Notes: a model not told the origin generated them from the sequence alone. 64,000 bases of DNA from an uncultured Lachnospiraceae bacterium (GCA_910584915.1 CAJUDM010000015.1:1-64000); one strand, 5' to 3'; shown: positions 26,254 to 35,663, counted from the stretch's first letter. Numbers and translations are program-made.

Positions 26254-27279
26254 TCACTTCGCCTCAATCAACAAAAACAGCGAAAAACGGCTCCCCGCCC
26301 CTTCCTTTGAAGATACGGTGATGTACCCTTTCTCCTGCTTTAAAATAAGCTGTGCCAGATAAAGCCCCAGCCCGCTCCCCTCCTGCTGTTCCACCGCCTT
26401 TCCGCGGTAAAAGCGCTGAAATATCAGATGATACTCGCTCTCCGGGATGCCGATGCCCTCGTCCGCGATCGTGATCCTCCCGTAGATATCCAGCACCGTC
26501 AGTGTAATTTTTATACTGCTGTTTTCCGGGGAATATTTGATCGCATTCTCCAGAACGTTCGACATCGCCTCCGCCGTCCACTTCGGATTGTGCCACGCAC
26601 GAAGATCACGAAACTCTTCCGTGATCAGTTCGATCCCTTTCCCGGACGCCTGCGCGAAAACAGACCCCACAGCCCTTGCGATCGTCCCTCTGATCCCGGT
26701 ATATCCGGCGTCGAAGCGGATCATGCCGTTTTCCAGCCTCGAAGCCTTCAACAAATCCGCCATCAGCCACTGCAGCTTTTGTGCCTGCTCCCTCGTGCGC
26801 GCTAAAAACTCCGCCCTGCTCTCCTCCTCAAGCGAAGGCTCCTGCAACAGCTCCGTGTTCATGACGATATTGGCGAGCGGTGTCTTGAGCTGATGGGAAA
26901 GATCCGAGATCAGCTCCATGACCTGATTCTTTTCTCCGAGCGCCTGTCTCTCCTTAAACCGGGCGTCTGCAAGAATGCGCTGCAGCTGACTGACGATCCG
27001 GGATTCCCTCGTCTCCTGCACATCCGAATAAGAAACCTGATCCTTCTCTTCCTCCCCGCCGTCCATACTGTTCCAAAAACTGTCCAGGATCTGATCCATC
27101 CGCCTCCACTGCCGCAGAAAATAAACCGTCTCCAGAAGGATCACGGCAAGGCACGCAAGAACGCCCAGGGCGAGCGCCAGAGTCAACGTGTCTGTTGTCA
27201 GCAGTATACCCATCCCCTGCGGCGGCTCATCTTCTGCCAACAGCACACCTGTCCTCCGCAGTAATTCATCCGCCCCCAT
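26254..27279 (-). CDS. Sensor histidine kinase (HisKA/HATPase)
   Basis: 341 aa from the ATG that overlaps the regulator stop (TGATG), with GGGAGGAAGGG ahead of it. A short N-terminal external part and one clear helix (about 32-53) come first. The HisKA helix ELISDLSHQLKTPLANIVMN holds the phospho-acceptor His. The ATPase has MSNVLENAIKYSPE, ITIADEGIGIP, FQRFYRGKAVEQQEGSGLGLYLAQ. It sits between its regulator and the ABC transporter genes on the same strand, so sensing through or for that exporter is the simple reading. Confidence 0.9.
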   Translation of the reverse strand: MGADELLRRTGVLLAEDEPPQGMGILLTTDTLTLALALGVLACLAVILLETVYFLRQWRRMDQILDSFWNSMDGGEEEKDQVSYSDVQETRESRIVSQLQRILADARFKERQALGEKNQVMELISDLSHQLKTPLANIVMNTELLQEPSLEEESRAEFLARTREQAQKLQWLMADLLKASRLENGMIRFDAGYTGIRGTIARAVGSVFAQASGKGIELITEEFRDLRAWHNPKWTAEAMSNVLENAIKYSPENSSIKITLTVLDIYGRITIADEGIGIPESEYHLIFQRFYRGKAVEQQEGSGLGLYLAQLILKQEKGYITVSSKEGAGSRFSLFLLIEAK

Positions 27280-27968
27280 CACCCTTCCTCCCACAGATAA
27301 CCGATTCCCTGGATCGTGCGGATGCGGTCTTTCCCCAGCTTCCTGCGCAGGCGGCTCACATTGACGGACAGCGTGTTCTCCTCCACATACGCGCCGCCCT
27401 CATCCCAGACATACCCGAGGATCTGCTCCTTCAGGAGCGCCTGATTCTTGTGTTCCATGAAATACTGCAAAAGCTTAAACTCCGTCATGCTCAGCTCCAT
27501 CTCCCGCCCGCCGCATGTTACCCGGAAAGTCTTTAAGTCCAGCACAATATCCCCCGAGACAATGGTGTGCTCCGCCGCCTCGTCCGCATCCCGGTCCGCC
27601 GCCCTTCGGCGCAGGATATTCCGAAGCCTGACCTTTAAGACAGCCACCGAAAAGGGCTTGGTGATGTAATCATCAGCGCCGCTCGATAACCCCATGATCT
27701 CATCCGTCTCCAGATCCCTCGCCGTCAGCATCAAAACGGCGCACCCCGCTCCTGCATCCTCTCTGCTCCGTATCTTCTCACAAAACGCAATGCCGTCCCC
27801 GTCCGGCAGGTTCAGATCAAGGATCACGGCATCCGGCTTCTCCCTCTCAAAAAGCCCGTATCCCTCCCGCAGCGTTCCCGCGCCGAACGTCTCATATCCT
27901 TCCTGCTCCAGCGCAAAGGAAATCCCGCGGTTTAATCCCGCATCGTCCTCTATGATCAGTATCTTCAT
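27279..27968 (-). CDS. OmpR-family response regulator
   Basis: 229 aa. The receiver has IIEDDAGLNRG and phospho-acceptor Asp in AVILDLNLPDGDGI, then GADDYITKPF. The winged-helix domain (about 130-225) has MELSMTEFKLLQYFMEHKNQ and VSRLRRKLGKDRIRTIQGIGYLW. It is the first gene of the regulator-kinase pair and probably drives the ABC transporter genes downstream. Confidence 0.92.
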   Translation of the reverse strand: MKILIIEDDAGLNRGISFALEQEGYETFGAGTLREGYGLFEREKPDAVILDLNLPDGDGIAFCEKIRSREDAGAGCAVLMLTARDLETDEIMGLSSGADDYITKPFSVAVLKVRLRNILRRRAADRDADEAAEHTIVSGDIVLDLKTFRVTCGGREMELSMTEFKLLQYFMEHKNQALLKEQILGYVWDEGGAYVEENTLSVNVSRLRRKLGKDRIRTIQGIGYLWEEG

Positions 27969-28011
27969 ATCCTCCGTCCTTTCCCGCCTTCAATCAACCG
28001 CTTTTTCAACA

Positions 28012-28656
28012 TCACTGCGACAACGCGCCGATAAAATAAAAACCATTGGACCGATTCCCGTTCATGGTCGTGAATGTCAGATGTTTGTATTTCAGCTCCG
28101 AAAAGTCCCGCAAAAGCTTTTTTATCCACGCCTCGTCATGGTGTCGGCACACCGCGCCCTCCGGCAGCGCGAATACACCGTACCTGCCGTAAACATCCCT
28201 GAATTTTTCATAGCGCGAGAGATTGCGCTCATCTGTGTTCAGCAGAAAATCATTCACGTACAAAATCCCCCGGGGCCTCAGCACTCTCCTGATCTCCGAC
28301 AGCAGTTCCTCCTGCTCCCTGTCCGTCCGTATGCAGGTCAGGACCGCAAACAGGATCACAGCGTCAACGCTCCCATCCGGCAGATCGATTCCCGCACCGC
28401 GCTTTACCCGCAGGTCGAGGTAAGGGAACTGCCGCTTCCCCCTCGCGATCATGCCCTCCGAAAAATCGATGCCGGTCAGATCACGATATCCGCAGCGGTA
28501 CAGCTCGTCAAGCGTCCTCCCGTATCCGCAGCCCACATCAAGGATACGGTCCTCCTTGTTGACAAACTCAGAAAATTCTTCCGCCTGAAACGGAGTGGTG
28601 AATTCCTTCTTCTCCGAAACGCTGTCCCAGTATTCTTTCTGTTTCATATTTTTCAT
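28012..28656 (-). CDS. Class I SAM-dependent methyltransferase
   Basis: 214 aa. Motif I is DRILDVGCGYGRTLDEL, followed by LTGIDFSEGMIARGK and DGSVDAVILFAVLTCI (motif IV region), then RVLRPRGILYVNDF. The fold is a small-molecule methyltransferase of the Methyltransf_11/25 type. The substrate cannot be told. It lies 43 bases upstream of the OmpR-type regulator on the same strand, so partial co-transcription is possible. Confidence 0.85.
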   Translation of the reverse strand: MKNMKQKEYWDSVSEKKEFTTPFQAEEFSEFVNKEDRILDVGCGYGRTLDELYRCGYRDLTGIDFSEGMIARGKRQFPYLDLRVKRGAGIDLPDGSVDAVILFAVLTCIRTDREQEELLSEIRRVLRPRGILYVNDFLLNTDERNLSRYEKFRDVYGRYGVFALPEGAVCRHHDEAWIKKLLRDFSELKYKHLTFTTMNGNRSNGFYFIGALSQ

Positions 28657-28694
28657 ACGACTTGTCCCTTTCTCGCTTTTGGCAAAATTGCCTT

Positions 28695-28885
28695 TTATAA
28701 AAGTGCTGCAAAAATGAGAGAAATCTTCCCAGCCTGCATATCAAAAAAGGCGATGCCTGTCTCGCCTTTTTGCAGCCTCCTTATAAACCTGTTCATCAGT
28801 GCGTGCTTTAAGCCACCCTTATTCCCAAGCGGCTTTCCATAACCTCCTTCTCTGCTTCTTCCAAAAATTCCACACCCCATATCAT
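28695..28885 (-). pseudogene. Broken RelE/ParE-like toxin gene
   Basis: An ATG overlaps the antitoxin stop (ATGA), a typical antitoxin-toxin junction. The frame reads MIWGVEFLEEAEKEVMESRLG, which looks like the start of a RelE/HigB-type toxin, then stops after 25 codons (28808). Another frame stays open to 28695 (KHALMNRFIRRLQKGE), which would fit a frameshift, but that part is not clearly toxin-like. Family assignment rests on a short segment. Confidence 0.5.
28743..28772. terminator. Bidirectional hairpin terminator
   Basis: AAAAAGGCGA and TCGCCTTTTT form a hairpin with A/T runs on both sides. It lies after the broken toxin and before the methyltransferase. Confidence 0.6.
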
Positions 28886-29205
28886 TCGATATTCACATCC
28901 TCCGCATCTGCTATTTCCTCTTCACTGACAGCTAAATCCTTCATAACAGCTTCAAATGATAAAGCTGCCTTCGCACCATTCTCCTCTATGCGCTTATTTG
29001 CTTCCAGTAAGAGAAAATAGTCTTCTTCAATCTCTGTTAACCTTGCGTACTCTTCCGGCGAAAGAATGATTGCCGAAGGCTGGTTATTCTTCAAAACAAT
29101 CAATTCCTTCTCAAAATGAAGTCTGTCAAATATCTTTGCCGCCTGCCCCTTATTAAACTGCGAAATAGGGATCAGGCTCTGTAAAAAACTTGTTGCAATC
29201 GCCAT
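28882..29205 (-). CDS. Phd/YefM-type antitoxin
   Basis: 107 aa. The start is set at ATG 29205, eight bases from GGGAGG; a TTG two codons upstream is less likely. PISQFNKGQAAKIF and ELIVLKNNQPSAIILSPEEYARL match the Phd/YefM fold that binds operator DNA and covers the toxin. The acidic C-terminal part would bind the toxin. The expected partner immediately downstream is broken, so this antitoxin may now stand alone or serve another toxin. Confidence 0.85.
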   Translation of the reverse strand: MAIATSFLQSLIPISQFNKGQAAKIFDRLHFEKELIVLKNNQPSAIILSPEEYARLTEIEEDYFLLLEANKRIEENGAKAALSFEAVMKDLAVSEEEIADAEDVNIE

Positions 29206-29384
29206 AACCAATACCTCCCTGATCGTTATCTGCTATTGCTATTATATGTGAAATGCACAAAAAATCAATGCATGCGCCAAAATGCAACAATAAATATTCA
29301 TTATAATTTTACACTATATTATCATTTATATTTTCCACTTTACAAAAAATTAAACACCGTAACAATTCCCCTCAAAACAGCATC

Positions 29385-30734
29385 TCACACCCTCCCAGCC
29401 AGATACCGCTTCAACAAAAAAGCCAGAAAATAGGGAAATGTATAAATATCATTTTCAAACCCGATATTCCCCCCGGTAAATTTAATGCCGTACTGAATAT
29501 CCTCATACTTGTCGGAGCGGATCAATTCCTTCAGCGATTTCGCCCGCCCGTTTGTCGCCTTCACCTCGACCGGGATCAGGTTCCGCATCGTCCTCACAAA
29601 GAAATCCTCCTCCAGTGTGGAGTCCTCTCTCTTATAATAATACAGGCCGTAACCGCTCTTTACGAGCGCCTCCCCCACCACGTTCTCATAGAGCGCCCCT
29701 TTATAGACGCCGAGATTTTTGTTGGCGCGCAGATCCTCCTGCGCCTCCTCGTCAAGCATCGCCACGAGCAGGCCGCTGTCCGCGAAATAAATCTTGTACT
29801 TTGTCTCGTCAAAATTGCCTTTCAGCGGAAGTTCCGGGTAGTTCATGCAGTGACAGATATTGACCATCCCCGCGTCCGCAAGCCACTCGATACAGCCCCT
29901 GTAATCCTTGAATCTCGCGCCGGGAGCCACCTTCGATATCTGAAATTTTTTGTTGTCCTTGGCGAGCTGCACCGGGATCTGGCGAAACACATTCAGAATC
30001 CTTCCCTGATCCAGCCCGCCCGCATACTTTCTGACATCCTCCTCATAGTCCGCAAGGAGTTGTCTCTGTATCCCGAGAGAACCCTCAAAAGTCCCTTTTG
30101 CGATATACTCCCTGAGCACCGCCGGCATCCCGCCCAGAATGCAGAAATCCAGAAACAGCCCCTGACACAGAGCCAATTCCCCCTCGCGAAAAGGTGTAAG
30201 CTCCGTCATATGCGCAAACAGATCCTCCGTAAAAGAATCATCATACCCCTTCGCCCACAGAAATTCTTCAAAGTCAAAGGAATGCATCCGGTAATCCTCT
30301 TTATAGCCGATGCTGTTGCTCTCGATCCTGCCATAGTTGATCCCCAGCATGGAACCGCTGCAGATCACATCGAACCTTCCATCCTGGCAGAAAAATTTAA
30401 GCGCCGTCGCAATCTCCGGAAACTCCTGCAGCTCATCAAAAAAGAACAGCGTTTCCCCCTCCGCAAACTTCTTTGACGGATCGATGCGGGAAATATTTTT
30501 GATGATATCCGCCGTCCTGTAACCGTCTTCCACGATCCGCTTATACTTGGGCTCCTCCACAAAATTGATCTCCACGACCTGTCCATAGTTTTCCGCGCCG
30601 AACTTTCGGATGGACTCCGTCTTCCCGATCTGCCTCGAACCTTTCACGATCAGCGGTTTTCTGTCGGGGTTCCGTCTCCAGTTTTTTAAGAAATCATCTG
30701 CTTTTCTTCTCAGGTAAGCCATATTTTCCCTCAT
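29385..30734 (-). CDS. AAA_14 / DUF4143 ATPase
   Basis: 449 aa from MRENMAYLRRK, chosen because GGGAGGG lies upstream. The P-loop is VKGSRQIGKTESI (about 35-48). The Walker B-like FFFDELQEFPEIATALKFF and sensor ICSGSMLG follow. The C-terminal DUF4143 part is nuclease-fold-like, with IPVEVKATNGRAKSLKEL and YEDIQYGIKFTGGNIGF. Such ATPases are abundant and poorly understood in anaerobes, often in variable loci. It stands alone in a worn region. The 170-base spacer to the antitoxin gene is AT-rich with nothing assignable. Confidence 0.88.
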   Translation of the reverse strand: MRENMAYLRRKADDFLKNWRRNPDRKPLIVKGSRQIGKTESIRKFGAENYGQVVEINFVEEPKYKRIVEDGYRTADIIKNISRIDPSKKFAEGETLFFFDELQEFPEIATALKFFCQDGRFDVICSGSMLGINYGRIESNSIGYKEDYRMHSFDFEEFLWAKGYDDSFTEDLFAHMTELTPFREGELALCQGLFLDFCILGGMPAVLREYIAKGTFEGSLGIQRQLLADYEEDVRKYAGGLDQGRILNVFRQIPVQLAKDNKKFQISKVAPGARFKDYRGCIEWLADAGMVNICHCMNYPELPLKGNFDETKYKIYFADSGLLVAMLDEEAQEDLRANKNLGVYKGALYENVVGEALVKSGYGLYYYKREDSTLEEDFFVRTMRNLIPVEVKATNGRAKSLKELIRSDKYEDIQYGIKFTGGNIGFENDIYTFPYFLAFLLKRYLAGRV

Positions 30735-30880
30735 GCCCTTCCCTCCCTTTCTATGATCAGTATATGCCGTTTTGGTCAAAATATAGCTGCATCGCAAAAA
30801 ATTGAGGGAATTTTTCTTCCATTATACAAAAAAATGAGTGAATCGTCCACTTTTTCTCACAAAAAATGAGGGAAATACTT

Positions 30881-31003
30881 TCAACTCCTTTTTCTCTCCT
30901 CCTTACCGCTCATCACCAGATAAAGCGGCGGCATCAGAGACAGTGCCAGCACCGTAGAGGTACAAAATCCACCTATCATCACATATCCCATTCCTTTCAC
31001 CAA
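30881..31003 (-). pseudogene. C-terminal remnant of an RND efflux pump
   Basis: The minus-strand frame reads KGMGYVMIGGFCTSTVLALS, then LMPPLYLVMSGKEERKRS and TGA. This is the typical last membrane helix of AcrB/RND proteins (GGL-ST-LTL-P-LY pattern). No start or upstream pump sequence remains; the frame runs into the IS-remnant edge near 31030, so the gene was probably cut by that insertion or a deletion. Confidence 0.6.
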
Positions 31004-31073
31004 AACTGTCCGCTTCGGTCGACGCAATAATCCGGGGAGAATCTACCAATTTTTAGTCTCTGACAGTTGAAAC

Positions 31074-31142
31074 GGAAACGATCCCGCAAAATCAAGCTTT
31101 TTTAAAGCTGAATTTCATTGCAGGATCGTTTCCTTCTTTTTA
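31074..31142. repeat. Inverted repeat with T-run at the IS remnant edge
   Basis: GGAAACGATCC (31074-31084) mirrors GGATCGTTTCC (31123-31133). The inside pairs imperfectly (AAGCTTT/AAAGCTG) and a T-rich run follows on the plus strand. It could be the terminator inside the insertion-sequence end. Confidence 0.5.
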
Positions 31143-31153
31143 TAACCTCTATT

Positions 31154-31501
31154 TCAGTGCGCAAAACCCCTTGTTTCATGATGTAAAAACCGATGGTATC
31201 TCATTAGGTTCCGTCCGATCGCATACAGCATGAACTCTTTATATACTTTATCTGCAGACCGATAGTTGAAGCGCCGGAAATCCTCGTTCCCTTTGATATC
31301 ACCGAAATATCCTTCAGTCCGGATAGAACGTATCTGCTGTTTCAAAATCCCTTCCTTACTCTGGATATTTACGTTGGATACTTCCCGCAGTTCTTCCCAG
31401 CGTTCGTTGATCTTCATGGCTTTATTCTGGCCTGGATTCTTTTGGACATTGTATTGATAAAGACATTTGGATTTATGCTCACAGCCGTATACCTCTATCA
31501 T
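31154..31501 (-). pseudogene. C-terminal fragment of an IS1182-type transposase
   Basis: About 115 residues. The Cys-rich CEHKSKC motif is followed by SIRTEGYFGDIKGNEDFRRF, which contains the conserved E and the F-G-x-I-K block of the IS1182/DDE_Tnp_1 C terminus, then YAIGRNLMRYHRFLH. The N-terminal catalytic part is absent. The frame stays open upstream only to about 31556, across GGGGCTGTCGGG-type DNA like the MITE end at 4410. Clearly a dead remnant. Confidence 0.75.
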
Positions 31502-31552
31502 CTGGGTATAATCAATTTTAAGGGGCTTAACTATTTCCCGACAGCCCCTTTT

Positions 31553-31633
31553 TTACCATTTGTATTCCGTCTCGGGACATCCGGCAATATGCCCGCATCC
31601 TGCCACCCAGGCACAGAATGCCTTCCCGTCCAT
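31553..31633 (-). CDS. Possible 26-aa Cys-containing peptide
   Basis: MDGKAFCAWVAGCGHIAGC... ends TEYKW. It starts eleven bases after the carbonic anhydrase stop with a close GAGG. Three cysteines and a histidine in 26 residues are unusual, but it may equally be a fragment or chance. Confidence 0.2.
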   Translation of the reverse strand: MDGKAFCAWVAGCGHIAGCPETEYKW

Positions 31634-31643
31634 CCGCCTCGGA

Positions 31644-32210
31644 TCAGTCCAGAAATTCCACCTCGCCGCTGTCGATATGGTAAAGGGCTCCGCACACCGT
31701 AAGCTCGCCTTTCTCTACCAGTTCTTTCAGGCTCTCCCGGATTGCCGCCACACTGTTTCTCACATTCAGGCAGCTGGCTTTCGTCGGATCCTTCTCTTCG
31801 CCGATCGCCTTTTTGATCTCATCGGTTATGTATTTCACAAAACCGCCGGGATCGCTGCTCACCGCAGCACCCACCGCGCCACAGTTTGTATGGCCGAGCA
31901 CCACCGCCAGTTTCGTTCCGAGATGCTCCGTCGCATACTCAACGCTGCCCATCTGGTGATGATCCATCACATTTCCCGCCACACGGATCGTAAACAGTTC
32001 ACCGATCCCCGCGGAAAAGATGCTCTCCGGAATCACTCTCGAATCCGAACAGGTGATCACGGTCGCATAGGGGCTCTGACCGTTTTCACAGGTATACTGC
32101 CTGATCGCGGGAGAAACATCCCCCGGATTTGTTGCCGCCGCCAGATAACGCCGGTTTCCGTCTTTCAGCTTTTCAAGCGCTTCCGAAGCGGATAAATTTT
32201 GATGACTCAT
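31644..32210 (-). CDS. Beta-class carbonic anhydrase
   Basis: 188 aa. Zinc ligands Cys54 (VITCSDSRV), His107 and Cys110 (GHTNCGAVGAA) and the Asp56/Arg58 dyad are intact. It interconverts CO2 and bicarbonate, supplying carboxylases in the cytoplasm. The ribosome site GGAGGAAA is strong and a promoter is seen at 32283-32311. It is transcribed away from the transglutaminase-like gene's terminator region and stands alone. Confidence 0.93.
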   Translation of the reverse strand: MSHQNLSASEALEKLKDGNRRYLAAATNPGDVSPAIRQYTCENGQSPYATVITCSDSRVIPESIFSAGIGELFTIRVAGNVMDHHQMGSVEYATEHLGTKLAVVLGHTNCGAVGAAVSSDPGGFVKYITDEIKKAIGEEKDPTKASCLNVRNSVAAIRESLKELVEKGELTVCGALYHIDSGEVEFLD

Positions 32211-32282
32211 ATGCGTTTCCTCCGTTTCTTATCCTGTACCGGCCACAGCTGTCCGGTACAGTCATCCATTCATCGTAACTTC

Positions 32283-32311
32283 AGTATAAAACATCTTCCC
32301 CGATGATGCAA
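32283..32311 (-). promoter_or_regulatory. Promoter of carbonic anhydrase
   Basis: On the minus strand TTGCAT, 17 bases, TATACT. The leader is about 65 bases. Confidence 0.65.
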
Positions 32312-32393
32312 CCCGGAAATATCCGTTTCAAGATGGTGCGGTCTGCCATGCCCGTCTCCATACCGTCCACCTTTTCCTCATTCAGTATCACAC

Positions 32394-35300
32394 TTAAAGC
32401 TTTCTCCTTGCGTGAGCGACGGCTATGCCTCCCATGCCCAGTGCGCCGGCGCCCAGAATAGACGCCAGTATTATCCAAAAACCTCTGTCTTCCCCTTCTT
32501 CCGCGCTCTCATAATCACCGGCGGTCTCCTCACCCTCCAACTCCTTCACAGCCTGGGATACCGGATTGCTTTTCTGCTCAGGCTTCTCCGCATCCTCTCC
32601 GCCGTTTTCCTCCGCGGACGCCATCGCGTCATACTCTGTTTCGATCCCTTTCTCTGTCTCCTGCCGCACGGCGCTTTCCTTTTTGCCTCCATTGCCCGAA
32701 GGCGTCACCGGCGTCTGGTTTTTCTGAGGCGCCGCTTGCGCCCCCGGTGTCTGTGCCGCAGCAAAAGGCGCTGCCGCCTGCCCGGCTGCCGGCGCTCCTG
32801 ATGCGGCGGGAGCCTGATTATTCTCCTGCTTTTTGTCGGAAGATTTGGAGGAACCTGAGCCGCCTGAGTTTCCGGAAGAGCTGCCCGAACTCCCGGAGGA
32901 TGAGCCCGATCCGTTTGAGGATGAGGAACCCTGTGCCGCCTGAGATTCCTGTTTCTTCTCCACAAAAGTCACTTCCATGATATTCTCGTCATATTCCAGA
33001 TCGCTGTAGGAAAGCTTTACACTCATGGACGCCGGGTTTGTCACCGGGATCTGTTTCCCCGACAGGTTGATGCTGTCAATGCTGTAACCATCCTTCGCCT
33101 TCAGTGTCACCGTCCTGGACTTATCCTTTTCCAGTCTGCAGATCCTATCCTCCCCTGCGATCTCGCCGCCCGCCGAATTCAGGAGCAGGACTTTTTTCTC
33201 CGCCGCAACGATACCGTTATTTTTCACGGCGGCTACGGCGTAGGGGCTGAAAGACTTGCAGGCGATGACCAGCCCGTACTGCGTCACAACGCAGGGAATC
33301 TCCTCCACATCTGTGATCTTCCCGCTTTTATCCTTTATAAAATGGTACGCCTTGTAAGTCACGCCCTCGGAATCCGCTCCGTAACCCGCCGGAAATCCCA
33401 CCGACATGCGGATGCTGCTGCCGGTCCCCACCACACTTTTATTGCACATCAGCAGGTCGATATTGTAGGTGGCGCTCTGAAGGACCGTGTCGCCCTCCGC
33501 CACTATCTTCTCCAGCATCTCCTTCTCTTCCGCTCCGCTCGGGTCACTCACTCGCAACACCGGCTTTGACGCCACGATGGTCACATTGCTCACTTCCTCT
33601 TCCAGTTTTTTGCCGGAATCGAGCACCCACCCTTTGCAGGAGAGGTCCCCCGGCTCCAACAGCTCCGGTTTCGCAAACACGTTAAAGTAGTAGCCCTGAG
33701 GCCTGAAAGCACAGATCGATACCGTTTTCTTCACATAATAAGAAAAAACATCCGGGGCCTTCCAGCTCCCTTTTCCCCTGAGCCCCGTAACCTGGAAATC
33801 ATAGCGGGCATAATTATCCGCCCACATGGTGCTGGGCGTAAATTGAAAGGTTACCGTCCGCCTGCCGTCCCATTTAAACTCTTCGACCTTACAGTGATCG
33901 AGCGCGCTGGCGCCGTCCTCGACCGTAAGCTTATAGCCTGCCTTCTTCCCGTCGTACTCCTCCAGGTCCTCGTTGAACACGGCTGTTACCGAGTAGGTAT
34001 TTCCCATCAGAAGAAAGCCTGTGGAACCGGGCGTCAGGCTTTTTGCCCAGGGCGACGGCACAAAATTTCCCTTCGGATTTTCCAGTTTTCCCGTGGATAC
34101 GATCAGATCCTTTTCCGTTCCCTGAAAATTCCAGTTCTTCTCCAGCTCCTCCGCCGTCAGATTATCCCCGTAAAGCGGTCCCTCCGGCGCCACCTTTGTC
34201 ACCGCAAACTCAATATAACGGCTGTTGCCGTTTGCCAGAATCAGGGCGTCCTTCAACTGGGGCATCACAAACGGTTTCGGATCGGAATACCCCCATCTGC
34301 CCTGCTCATCCTCCCCTGTCCCCGGCATATACTGATAAAAGCGGGAAAGAATATAGATCCCCTCTTTCCTTGCCGCCTCCTCATATCCCATGCCGTTATA
34401 ACTCACTTTAAAAATACCGGCCTCCCTGCCGTCCTGCACGCCGTCCTTATATCCCACACGCAGTCCGTCCTTGTCGAAGACCACTTTATATCCGTCGCTG
34501 TCCGTCTCTCCCAGCTCGGAGGAGCTTCCACTTCCCCCCTCCAGCGCCGGGTAGGTAAACCGGACTCCCCCGGGGGACATCACACCGTCCGGTATATGAT
34601 GCTCCTTCATCACCGGTCCCTCCGCCAGCAGATAGGTATCGGCGGCGATGCTGCCGCTCATGCCGTCGTTCGCCGTGGCGTCAATGGCATACCACTTCCC
34701 GTCCAGCTTCACATAGTTCCACATATGCAGATTTTTGCTGCCGTCCGTGTCCTTATAATAGCCCTGCACCAGAACGCTCTCCACGCCCAGGGAGTCCAGA
34801 ACGCTCTTCAATCCCCTGGCATACCCCTCACAGAGGCTCTCCCCCTTCACAAGGGCGCCGTAGGAAGTTCTGATATGCCCTTTATTTCCCGCACTGCAAT
34901 TATGTTCCAGTTTATATGCCGTACCCTTTATCACGGCATTGTGCGCCGCGATCACCTGTTCCTTCACCGCAGCCGCCTTTTTCGCCTCCGTGACGATCCC
35001 GTTCACTCTCGCATCCTGCTCTTTGATGGCGCTCTCCACCTGCTCCCTGCCGGTGAAGCCTTCCGTATAATAGGTATCTTTCTCACCCGCAGCCCCCAGA
35101 TAAGCCGTATAGCCGTCCGCCGAGTTTCCCTCCACCGTAACAGCCAGCGCGGAAAAATCCACATAAAAAATATCCGGATAGTCCGCGTAAAAAGCATCCC
35201 TCGCCGCGCCGAAGGACTTTAGCAGGCCGTCATATTTCCCCTCATAAGACGCAAGCTTTTCCTTTGTCAGATGCCCGTTTTCCACCAGACCGTAACGCTC

Positions 35301-35501
35301 CGTACCCGTCTTGAAAATCCCCTGTTCATACATCTCAAACATGGCATCATAGATCGGCTTCGCATCCCCGGAAAGCTGGCTATAATAGTACCTCACATTC
35401 TTTGTATTTGCCGCCTCCGCGCTCCCGCCGACACCGGCCAGGCAAAGAGACACCGCAAAAAGCACAGCCAGAAAAAGTACCGCTTTTTTCTTTCGTTTCA
35501 T
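32394..35501 (-). CDS. Secreted transglutaminase-like surface protein, 1035 aa
   Basis: A signal peptide (KKKAVLFLAVLFAVSLCLAG) opens the protein. Residues ~215-290 hold a transglutaminase/protease core with GESLCEGYARGLKSVLDSLG (Cys), KNLHMWNYVKLDGKWYAIDA (His, Asp). Several beta domains follow. A Ser/Gly-rich then Ala/Pro/Gln-rich linker leads to a C-terminal helix (FWIILASILGAGALGMGGIAVA) and basic tail, without LPXTG. The family can crosslink or cleave cell-wall or surface proteins, but activity here is inferred. AGAGGAG precedes the start. Confidence 0.85.
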   Translation of the reverse strand: MKRKKKAVLFLAVLFAVSLCLAGVGGSAEAANTKNVRYYYSQLSGDAKPIYDAMFEMYEQGIFKTGTERYGLVENGHLTKEKLASYEGKYDGLLKSFGAARDAFYADYPDIFYVDFSALAVTVEGNSADGYTAYLGAAGEKDTYYTEGFTGREQVESAIKEQDARVNGIVTEAKKAAAVKEQVIAAHNAVIKGTAYKLEHNCSAGNKGHIRTSYGALVKGESLCEGYARGLKSVLDSLGVESVLVQGYYKDTDGSKNLHMWNYVKLDGKWYAIDATANDGMSGSIAADTYLLAEGPVMKEHHIPDGVMSPGGVRFTYPALEGGSGSSSELGETDSDGYKVVFDKDGLRVGYKDGVQDGREAGIFKVSYNGMGYEEAARKEGIYILSRFYQYMPGTGEDEQGRWGYSDPKPFVMPQLKDALILANGNSRYIEFAVTKVAPEGPLYGDNLTAEELEKNWNFQGTEKDLIVSTGKLENPKGNFVPSPWAKSLTPGSTGFLLMGNTYSVTAVFNEDLEEYDGKKAGYKLTVEDGASALDHCKVEEFKWDGRRTVTFQFTPSTMWADNYARYDFQVTGLRGKGSWKAPDVFSYYVKKTVSICAFRPQGYYFNVFAKPELLEPGDLSCKGWVLDSGKKLEEEVSNVTIVASKPVLRVSDPSGAEEKEMLEKIVAEGDTVLQSATYNIDLLMCNKSVVGTGSSIRMSVGFPAGYGADSEGVTYKAYHFIKDKSGKITDVEEIPCVVTQYGLVIACKSFSPYAVAAVKNNGIVAAEKKVLLLNSAGGEIAGEDRICRLEKDKSRTVTLKAKDGYSIDSINLSGKQIPVTNPASMSVKLSYSDLEYDENIMEVTFVEKKQESQAAQGSSSSNGSGSSSGSSGSSSGNSGGSGSSKSSDKKQENNQAPAASGAPAAGQAAAPFAAAQTPGAQAAPQKNQTPVTPSGNGGKKESAVRQETEKGIETEYDAMASAEENGGEDAEKPEQKSNPVSQAVKELEGEETAGDYESAEEGEDRGFWIILASILGAGALGMGGIAVAHARRKL

Positions 35502-35663
35502 ACTTTTTTCTCCTCTTTATCATAATGGTCAGTATTTTAAATAGTAGCATGGGAAATCATGATACGTCAAGGCTGCGGATCCGTCCGTCTGTCCGCGGCC
35601 GCTAAACCGCAGACAGAATATTGACGCCAATGCCGGGAATAGGGCTGCAGGCACTGTGGAAGA

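Noticed and set aside
32281..32393. Small minus-strand peptide (METGMADRTILK...) upstream of carbonic anhydrase
   Set aside because: The stretch contains a good TTGCAT-17-TATACT promoter, and the peptide shows no family features.
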